Assembly: GCA_017474705.1 (NCBI GenBank)
Contig: JAFVHC010000306.1
Coordinates: forward strand, 1-7,881
DNA length: 7,881 nucleotides
DNA from: Bacillota bacterium
GTDB taxonomy: Bacteria; Bacillota; Clostridia; Lachnospirales; Bianqueaceae
Direction: 5' to 3'
The notes under the pieces are model-generated. The model saw only the letters and a program-made list of their open reading frames with translations. It ran no database searches and was not told the DNA's origin. Of the stretch, positions 1-6,431 are shown one piece after another (within the stretch, counting starts at the first letter, position 1; each line of letters begins with the position of its first letter). A program made the translations under genes and the position numbers.

Positions 1-85
1 ACCCGTCATGCCCGTCATCCCGCACTGGGCCCCCGCCTCGGTGCCCGGCGTCCGGCAACACGTATGGGCGCCCGACCTCATCCAT
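1..85 (-). CDS. Possible start of a fifth gene, overlapping the stop of the 206-residue gene
   Basis: On the minus strand the end of the preceding gene reads ATGGATGA: its TGA (80-78) overlaps an ATG at 85-83 in another frame. That frame stays open for 28 codons to the window edge, beginning MDEVGRPYVLPDAGH and turning Gly/Asp-rich. No Shine-Dalgarno precedes it, so expression would rely on termination-reinitiation. The stretch is distinctly more GC-rich than the genes before it and contains a 9-base-period direct repeat (CCCGTCAT at 2-9 and 11-18 on the plus strand). It may instead be non-coding downstream sequence. I see no terminator in it. Confidence 0.3.
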   Translation of the reverse strand, partial: MDEVGRPYVLPDAGHRGGGPVRDDGHDG

Positions 86-698
86 TGGCGCGGTACAGCG
101 CGACGGCAGCCAGCCCTGCCACGATCGTGATCGCGGTGGTCCCGAAATACGCGGACTTGAGCAGCGTACGTGCCTGTCCGAAATGCTTCTTGATGTACCA
201 ATTGTGCGTGTCCGGATCCTCCTCATAGAAGAGCCCGGCTACCTTGTCATGCAGCACCTGGCCCGGCTTGCAGATCCGTTTCAGGAACTGCAGCACGATG
301 CGTTTGATCCAGATATGTGCCAGCAGGAACAAGGTGTTCTCCGCAAAGAACAGGATGAAAACGATCTTGAGACGAGCCAGCAGCCTGGTGACGAAATCCG
401 CCAGACGGCTGATGACTTTCGCTACGGCCGCGATCTTTCCGTCGAACAGACCGGCGATCCAGGTGCTCAGGCGTGTCAGCAGATGCGGGATCGCATAGAT
501 GAACGCGGTCAGCAGATCATTGATCTTGTTCAGATAACGGAAGATGAGCAGGCAGTAGATGAGCGCCAGGAGCGGCATCAGGAATTGACGGCTGCGTTCC
601 GGCTTCTTCAGATTCGCCTTCCAGTTGCGGTACACAAAGAAGATAAAGGGAAGAAGCGCCAGGAGGTAGCGTCCATAACGTAAGATATTATGTATCAT
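78..698 (-). CDS. 206-residue polytopic membrane protein of unknown family
   Basis: The ATG (698-696) lies 11 bases inside the end of the 690-residue gene. Its ribosome site, GGGAGGAG (710-703), is built into the last codons of that gene and its GGAGG core is 6 bases from the ATG, so the two are likely translationally coupled. Hydrophobic helices are visible at about residues 7-23 (YLLALLPFIFFVY), 39-54, 112-131 (IVFILFFAENTLFLLAHIWI) and 182-202 (TTAITIVAGLAAVALY). The stretch at 60-111 is a long run of Leu/Ile with regularly spaced Arg and Lys, which looks amphipathic and may lie along the membrane. A polar loop at about 140-180 contains FYEEDPDTHNWYIKKHFGQAR, an acidic then basic segment that could face the cytoplasm. 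No transporter signature or enzyme motif was seen. I infer a membrane component of the same system as the tubulin-like GTPase from position only. The protein ends right after the last helix. Confidence 0.8.
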   Translation of the reverse strand: MIHNILRYGRYLLALLPFIFFVYRNWKANLKKPERSRQFLMPLLALIYCLLIFRYLNKINDLLTAFIYAIPHLLTRLSTWIAGLFDGKIAAVAKVISRLADFVTRLLARLKIVFILFFAENTLFLLAHIWIKRIVLQFLKRICKPGQVLHDKVAGLFYEEDPDTHNWYIKKHFGQARTLLKSAYFGTTAITIVAGLAAVALYRANG

Positions 699-2760
699 AG
701 AGCTCCTCCCTTTGCAGTTTCAACGATTTGACAAAGCGGACCGGCACACGGATGAGGTTGCCGGTTTCGATGAATTCGATGTTGCGGATGTCCGTCTCCT
801 TCATCGGCAGGTCAAACTCATAATCTTTGGTGCGGTAGAAATCCAACTCGTAGCCGTCTTCACCTGCGCCGGACAAATCATATCTGCCGGTGATGTAACG
901 GCCGAAGATCTCCTGGATCTCCGCTCTGCGCTTCTCAAGATCCATCACATGTTTGCGCATGATGCGGACCTCGGTCGTGCCGGTATCTTCCGCCTGATCA
1001 CGATAATTCAGGACGGAGTTGCCCCGCATGACGTTGCAGGCGCTGCTCAGATACTTGGAGTACTGCATCAGCGACTGGTCCAGATCGTTCTTGACGCCCC
1101 GCATCACATCGTTGAATCCATCGACGGTCTGCCTCATGCCGCGTCTCAGGAAGAACAACGTAACGATCAGGAGCAGCAGCAGCGACCCGAAGGCGATTCC
1201 GAAGATGCTGAGCGATCCGATCATGGTCTTGGAGATCTTGAGGTTTTTGGTGATCAAAGGCAGGAAACCGATCATGTACAGAAGCAGCACGCTGGCGCCG
1301 AGTGCAAGGGTGATCTTCCGGCTCATGCGCGTCTCGATCTTCTTGCAGACTTCTTCGTCCGCTTCCTGCATTTTCTTGTCATACTCCTCGACGTTCATGA
1401 GGTTCATCGTCGGAGTGGTGACCATTTTCAATTCTTCAGCCTGGATGTGCTCTTCGAGATCTTCCAGCTGGAATTCGTTGAGCAGCATGGCTTTATCAAA
1501 ATCAGCGGTGTTCATGCGGTGCATGTCACCGGTTGCCTTTTTCAATGCGCGGCGGGGCTGCTTGAGCAGCTGGCGCAGCGTCTTTTTGGAGGACTGCAGT
1601 TGTCCTTTCCAGACGCCATGCTCATCCTGCGGGCAGTTGCCGGAGAGTTTATATGCTTTGATATCCGCGAGAAGGCCGCGTGTGTCGATCTCTGAGTCCA
1701 CCGCGACCGGGACGGCCACATTGGCGCAGAAGATCGAATTCGCCTCACGGTCGGACAGGCGTTCCTTCTGTTTGGATTCCCGGTCCCGGATCCGGCTCTT
1801 CAGATCAGTGATGGTAGCACTCATCCTGGACTGGTAGCGGGACAGGAGCTCGTCGAGCCCATCCTCATCGTTTTCGCACTGCAGGTTATAGACCCGCTCG
1901 GGACGGATCGAACCTGTCGGGGCATCATGGCCGGACAGGATCAGCAGAACAAACAGAAAACGGATGTAATCGAACGTGTAGTTGCTGTGGTTTCGGGGCA
2001 GGATGTCGAATACAAAATACCGCATCCGGTCAAAATACATGTTCTGGTCGAAGAACCGGGAATAATGCAGGTCCTCGTGCGGTGTCCATGAATGGGGGAT
2101 GTCATATCCCTCGTTCATGTAGGTGCGTTTGGCCACGCAGTAGACCGTGTCCGGCAAAGTGAAATTGACTTTCTCGTCGTTCAGGATCTGCTGACGCAGT
2201 TCCTGCTTCTTCGCGTTTTCTTCCAGATACTCGTTGAATTCCGGATCGACGCTGGCCCGGTTGATGCCCGGTGTGATCAGCGGAGGCTGGCACAGATAGG
2301 TGACGAGACGGGTCAGCGGATTCTGTGCCGCCTGTTCGAACGCAGCAAACTTGGCTCTTTTCAGCCTCTGCAGATACTGCGACAGATTGCGGTCCAGGAT
2401 CTTGCCTTCTTCTTCGGTCAGCTCATCCAGGTTCATGCCGCGGGCCTTGCCCTTTGGCTCATCGCCTTCCGGTTCATCCATCGGCGCCTTGTCATACTGA
2501 CGGACAGGCGCTGTATAATCGACCAGGTCGAACGGGTTCTTCCGATTCAGACCATCCTCATTGCAAACGATGACAGCACGCCAGTGCTCCCGGCGGGATA
2601 CCGTTTCCTCCAGTTTGGGAACGGCTTCTCTCAGAGTTTGTTCATCTGTTCTCCACTCGCAGAACGCGACGTTTTTCTTGTCGATGAACGGATCCAGGAA
2701 AATATGGTTTTCCCGGATACTGTCCAGATGCTCTTTTTCAGCGATCACGACAGTGAACAA
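688..2760 (-). CDS. 690-residue membrane-anchored protein of unknown family, linked to the tubulin-like gene
   Basis: I do not recognise the family. The TTG start and a TAA stop give 690 residues. Residues 1-80 look like a small alpha/beta domain (strands near MFTVVIA, NVAFCEW, WRAVIVCNE), followed by an acidic linker (about 81-125, DEPEGDEPKG). Residues 126-480 are mixed and increasingly helical, with charged coiled-coil-like stretches near 302-345 and 425-480. Two membrane helices form a tight hairpin: about 482-503 (ITLALGASVLLLYMIGFLPL) and 513-538. A charged helical tail (540-625) and a short beta-like end (626-690) complete it. There is no signal peptide, so both ends are probably cytoplasmic and the hairpin is the anchor. 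It follows the tubulin-like gene by 70 bp and overlaps the next gene by 11 bp. A plausible but unproven role is a membrane adaptor or regulator of the filament. Its arginine codons (frequent CGG) differ from the CGC/CGT of the tubulin-like gene, suggesting lower expression. No catalytic motif was identified. Confidence 0.85.
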   Translation of the reverse strand: MFTVVIAEKEHLDSIRENHIFLDPFIDKKNVAFCEWRTDEQTLREAVPKLEETVSRREHWRAVIVCNEDGLNRKNPFDLVDYTAPVRQYDKAPMDEPEGDEPKGKARGMNLDELTEEEGKILDRNLSQYLQRLKRAKFAAFEQAAQNPLTRLVTYLCQPPLITPGINRASVDPEFNEYLEENAKKQELRQQILNDEKVNFTLPDTVYCVAKRTYMNEGYDIPHSWTPHEDLHYSRFFDQNMYFDRMRYFVFDILPRNHSNYTFDYIRFLFVLLILSGHDAPTGSIRPERVYNLQCENDEDGLDELLSRYQSRMSATITDLKSRIRDRESKQKERLSDREANSIFCANVAVPVAVDSEIDTRGLLADIKAYKLSGNCPQDEHGVWKGQLQSSKKTLRQLLKQPRRALKKATGDMHRMNTADFDKAMLLNEFQLEDLEEHIQAEELKMVTTPTMNLMNVEEYDKKMQEADEEVCKKIETRMSRKITLALGASVLLLYMIGFLPLITKNLKISKTMIGSLSIFGIAFGSLLLLLIVTLFFLRRGMRQTVDGFNDVMRGVKNDLDQSLMQYSKYLSSACNVMRGNSVLNYRDQAEDTGTTEVRIMRKHVMDLEKRRAEIQEIFGRYITGRYDLSGAGEDGYELDFYRTKDYEFDLPMKETDIRNIEFIETGNLIRVPVRFVKSLKLQREELYDT

Positions 2761-2766
2761 ATTCCT

Positions 2767-2774
2767 TCACCTCC
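2767..2774 (-). promoter_or_regulatory. Shine-Dalgarno that decides a TTG start
   Basis: GGAGGTGA, complementary to the 16S rRNA tail over 8 bases, sits 6 bases before TTG at 2760-2758. An in-frame TGA (2769-2767) lies inside this same element, so the frame cannot begin further upstream. The next in-frame ATG is at codon 94, well inside the protein. TTG is therefore the start. Confidence 0.85.
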
Positions 2775-2781
2775 ATTCTTT

Positions 2782-2809
2782 TCCGGGGCCGGCCTGTGAC
2801 CGGCCCGGA
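2782..2809 (-). promoter_or_regulatory. GC-rich intercistronic hairpin upstream of the TTG-start gene
   Basis: In the transcript the arms TCCGGGCCGG and CCGGCCC(C)GGA pair over 10 bp with a single bulged C, closing a 7-base loop. The hairpin begins about 21 bases after the tubulin-like stop and ends 7 bases before the next Shine-Dalgarno. The bases after it are AAAAGAAT, not a U-tract, so it is not a classical intrinsic terminator. It could stabilise the upstream tubulin message after processing, cause partial attenuation, or limit ribosome access to the next gene; the sequence alone does not decide. Confidence 0.6.
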
Positions 2810-2830
2810 CAAGTATTGCTGTCAGTATGA

Positions 2831-5800
2831 TCACTCGCGGATGCGATTCTTCAGAGCTTCCAGAGTTTCTTCACATTCATCGGGTTCCGGATCGATCGTC
2901 AGGACGTTCTTGATCTTGCGGAAGATCACATCGACCACCGGATGATCCTGTACACTCATGTTGGCCTGCAGGCCTTCGCACTTCTCGAAGTTGTCCAGGA
3001 ACAGGTTGAACTGCTTGACCAGTTCATCGCACAGGATGAAGCGGGCGTCTTCAGCTTTCTCCCAAGTGTAGGCTTCGTCCTCGAAGGTCTTGATCACGGC
3101 ATCGACCAAAGCGGAGATCTCGTCATCGAAACGGCGGCTGTTCGGCAGTGAATTGTAGTACGCCACCGGGATCTCGAAGAGGCTGGCCTGGCCTTCATGC
3201 AGCGTATCGATCTTGAAGTTCTGCAGATCGTTGTAGAATGCGGTATCCACATAGTTCGCGTTGCGGACGCGGTCCTTGGCGTTTCTCTTGCTGCGGACGA
3301 CGCCGATGTCTTCTACGATGGAGGAGCTGATGTACAGGGAATCCAGGATCTCGTAGAACTCATCGCACATGGTGCCGTTGGAAACGATCAGGTCAACGTA
3401 GCGCTCGTCGGAATTCTCATACCGATAGACGCGCTTCTGACCGGCGCTGGCGGACAGTTTGCGGAAGGTGATAGAGTTGTGGACCAGACCATAGATCATC
3501 GCCTGATGGATCTTCATCATCTGCGCGTTCTGGAAATCGAAATCCAGCTCCGGCATGGTGGCGATGGAATCCCAGCGCTTGTCGATATGCGTGGAGATCT
3601 GGGTGTTCTTGGTGGAATCCGGACCGATATGACGTGCATAGGTCACATAAGCATTGTGGTACAGACCCGCGTTCTTGACACCGGTCTCGCTCTCGCTGTA
3701 GCAGGAGAACTTCTTCAGTTTATCCGGGGTGATGTTGTACAAAGCATTGAAGAAGTGCATCTCATACTTGGAAATGGTGTCGACCGCTGCCTTGTTGCTG
3801 ACCTCGATGAGATCGTCGACGCGGTAGTTGCGCATATCCTTCAGGGATACGTTATAAGCCGCGCACTGGACCATGCGGTCTTCCTCATTGCGGATGCTCT
3901 GGATGCCGGGGGCCGCCAGACGGACGCCCTTCTCGATCATCTTGCGGATGTAGTTCTCGTTGTCCTTATGGGTGACATGGTCGAACAGTTTCTCGCCTTC
4001 TTCGCCGCTGTCCTTCTGGTTCTCACGCATCTTGATGCGGGCGGCCAGACGGTTTTCCATGGCGATGGCTTCGACGATGTTGAGATCGATGGTATCGCAG
4101 TTGTCCTTGACGCTGTCCAGGAAGTAGCCCAGGATGATGTCATCAAAGATGTCGATACGCTTATCTTCCTCGACGATGTCCGCGTTGCGGATCTCACGCT
4201 CGAAAGCGACGTTGGCCTTGACCGCGTCGAAGATCTTGGCGTTCAGTTCGGAGCTCAGCAGGGAGCCTTCCGCGCTCTGGTTCTTCGTGGTCTGTGCTAG
4301 TTCTTCCAGCATGGCTTTGCTCGCGCAGATGTTCAGGACGGAGTCGCCCTTGACGAACTTCAGCTCATCGATGATGTCGTCTCTCTTGCGCTCGAGAGCC
4401 TCGACCTTCTCACCGAAGGTATGATAGAACTTCTCATAGGTCTTGCACAGTTCCTTAACGAACTCGGAACCGATCTTGTAGGCTTCCTGCTCGGCGATCA
4501 GGTCGCAGTACTCGCTGATGGCGCCATAGTAGGCTGTGAAGTTCTTGTTCAGTTTGTCATAGTATTCCTGGTTGTACTTATCCTTGTAAGCAGACTCTCC
4601 AGCAGCCATCAGGTCGATGGTGTCTTCCTTCTCTCTGCGGGTCTTGCCGACGTCGAAGAGGTTCTCGTTGCTGGCATCATCGGAGTACAGGTCCAAGGTA
4701 TCGCGGATCTGCTCAAGATTGGCTTCGGTCGTGCGGACGCGCTTGTTGATCTCGGTCTGCACCTTGTACAGCAGGTAGCGGGCCGCGTTCGGATGGCTGA
4801 CTTCACCGTAGGAATTCTTCAGCAGGAATTCCAGGGTATGCGGCAGCTTCGCGTTGATGGTCTTGTCCTCGTTCATGAAGACCGCTTCCGCAACGCTCTC
4901 CGCGACTTTCTTCGCGTTCTCGTTGACCGCACGCTCGAACTCGCGCAGCAGGTCCAGGTTGGCCGTAGCTCTGCCGCGGTTGGCATCCAGGTTTTCGTAA
5001 TCGATCTTGTTCTCCAGATGGCTGGCCGGAGTCATAGCCTCACGGATCGCCGCGCTGGAACGGACGTTGTCATGCATGTATGTGGCCAGAGCGGAGAAAT
5101 AGGCGCGGACACGGCGATCGGAGTTCGCAAGGAACTTGGAACGCAGGTCTTTGGAGAAGTTGTCGGTCGCATTGTCCACGGTCTGGGCATAGACGTCCGC
5201 CAGCTTCGGCGCTTCTTCCTGAGACAGGCCCTTCTTGCGGGCTTCCGCCAGCTTGATGGCATACTCGTTGTCGTACTTGGACCACTTCGCAGCTTCGCCC
5301 TTGCCGCCGATGCTTTCCATAGCCCAGCCGTAGGAGATGAACTCAGCGATCTGCTCATAGGGATAACGCAGGACGCCCGCGCCGATGCCGCCGAAACGGT
5401 TGCGGCCCAGGTTGCCCGGGTTCGACATTTCTTTGATGATGTTGTCTTCTACGGAGAAGGCACCCTTCTGCATCGGGCCGATGTTCTGCTCGTACAGAGC
5501 CTGTGCGGCCTGGCGCTTGTACTGGCCGAAGTTGACCAGAGTGTTGTCCTCGGAGTTCTGGCCGTCCAGCAGGAAGCAGAAGTCGAAGGGCAGCAGGGAC
5601 AGGGACTTGCGCTCGTTGGTACCAGCGATCGGCACATCGAGGTGCAGGTCTCGATAGCGGCTGAACTCACCGTCGATATCGCAGAAACCCGAACCCTTCA
5701 TCATGAAGGCGTTGATCTCTTTGATGGTCGCGTAGGCGTTGCGGCGCTGGCTGTCACGCTCGACAGAAGAGGTGATGACGGAATCCAGCGTCTCCGGCAG

Positions 5801-6376
5801 CAGGATCATGGAGCGCACGATCGTACCGGTCTGCGGATATTTATTCTTGATATAGTCGCGGATGAACATGGCCAGAGGCATCGCGATACCGGAACCGGTA
5901 CCACCGGAAGCGGTGGAAACGATGGCGACACGCATGGCCTGCTTCAGTTTGCGGCCGTCCTTACGGAACAGGTTGTCGATCGCATCGTACAGAGGAGCGA
6001 TCTTGCCGGTCTTGATGGTGGAGTTCAGGGCCAGACGGGAAATGGCACGGACCTGGCCGGCGCCTTCGGAAACGGTCTTATCATACATGACCGCGTTCTT
6101 CGGGAACCAGTTGCGCAGCGCGTCATTGTCATAGTCCAGATAATCACCGACCGTCTGGGTGGTGGAAGTCTACACGGCATAGATCTTGGCGCCGCTGTTC
6201 TCCACGTTGGTCAGGTCGTTGACGTTGGTGTCCAGGCAGACGAAGCTGATGTTCTCTACTTCGCCGGGCTTGCACATCTCAGCCACCATACGGACGATGT
6301 CACTGCCGGTACCGCCGACGCCGACGAACAAGGTAGGGGCGTCAACGATATTCTCTTTCAGCATTTCTTTACTCAT
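2831..6376 (-). CDS. Large tubulin/FtsZ-superfamily GTPase (Tubulin_2-like), interrupted by in-frame TAG at codon 69
   Basis: Read through the TAG, this is 1,181 codons plus a TGA. The N-terminal third looks like a tubulin-fold GTPase: PTLFVGVGGTGSDIV at residues 14-28 (first glycine loop and helix H1), LDTNVNDL at 48-55 (matching the FtsZ NTD-x-Q-x-L loop), EGAGQVRAISRLAL from 104 (third loop), the signature SGGTGSG at 157-163, and RRNAYATIKEINAFM from 211 (probable helix H7). I could not assign the catalytic T7 aspartate loop. The domain appears to end near residue 356. The remaining 825 residues are charged and largely helical, with coiled-coil-like stretches and no membrane segment; FtsZ itself is under 400 residues, so most of this protein is extension. 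By family it should bind GTP and may polymerise in the cytosol. The TAG splits it into a 68-residue piece (6376-6170) and a 1,085-residue open stretch from the next ATG (6088), which has no ribosome site and lacks the first glycine loop. Codons are strongly biased (Arg CGC/CGT, Lys AAG, Leu CTG), suggesting high expression. Confidence 0.9.
6170..6172 (-). other. In-frame amber codon inside the tubulin-like GTPase
   Basis: The minus-strand frame reads KIYAV, TAG, TSTTQTVGDYL. The 27 codons between the TAG and the ATG at 6088 encode residues that belong to the domain (TVGDYL, NWFP), so the frame is continuous on both sides and no indel is needed. CAG (Gln) differs from TAG by one C-to-T change. 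The four visible gene ends use TAA or TGA, never TAG, but that sample is too small to argue recoding. I cannot tell mutation, base error and readthrough apart from this sequence alone. Confidence 0.9.
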
Positions 6377-6382
6377 TTTTTA

Positions 6383-6389
6383 TCCTCCT
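6383..6389 (-). promoter_or_regulatory. Shine-Dalgarno fixing the tubulin-like gene start at 6376
   Basis: On the minus strand AGGAGGA lies 6 bases before the ATG at 6376-6374. It matters because it shows that translation of the tubulin-like protein begins here, upstream of the in-frame TAG; no comparable site precedes the later ATG at 6088. The surrounding 55-base spacer (6377-6431) holds no convincing -35/-10 promoter and no terminator hairpin, so the gene is probably cotranscribed with the repeat protein. Confidence 0.85.
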
Positions 6390-6431
6390 ATTTCAAGCTT
6401 TGCATGTGTTGCATTCGCTCTGTGTACGATG

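Noticed and set aside
1..18. Gene start at the ATG at 18-16 on the minus strand
   Set aside because: Only six codons are visible, and the upstream GGCGGGGG is a poor ribosome site. The ATG at 85 overlapping the previous stop is the better candidate.
712..1695. 327-codon plus-strand open frame, and a similar one at 2092-2799
   Set aside because: Antisense to the 690-residue gene, which has an ideal ribosome site, coherent membrane hairpin and operon spacing.
2774..2776. ATG just upstream as the start of the 690-residue protein
   Set aside because: It overlaps the Shine-Dalgarno, is out of frame, and ends after 12 codons. The TTG at 2760 is in frame with ideal spacing.
2782..2809. Rho-independent terminator on either strand
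   Set aside because: The stem is strong, but neither strand has a T-tract after it: the minus strand continues AAAAGAAT and the plus strand CAAGTATT.
3197..4300. 367-codon plus-strand open frame
   Set aside because: Shadow of the tubulin-like extension: the same antisense register and composition as the longer shadow, and no family features.
2831..6088. The 1,085-residue stretch starting at ATG 6088 as an independent gene
   Set aside because: There is no Shine-Dalgarno before that ATG, the frame continues upstream through domain-like sequence to the TAG, and the protein would lack the first glycine loop of the GTPase.
6170..6172. Genome-wide reassignment of TAG to glutamine
   Set aside because: The genes here contain many CAG/CAA glutamines and only one in-frame TAG in more than 2,500 codons. 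Recoded genomes would be expected to show several.
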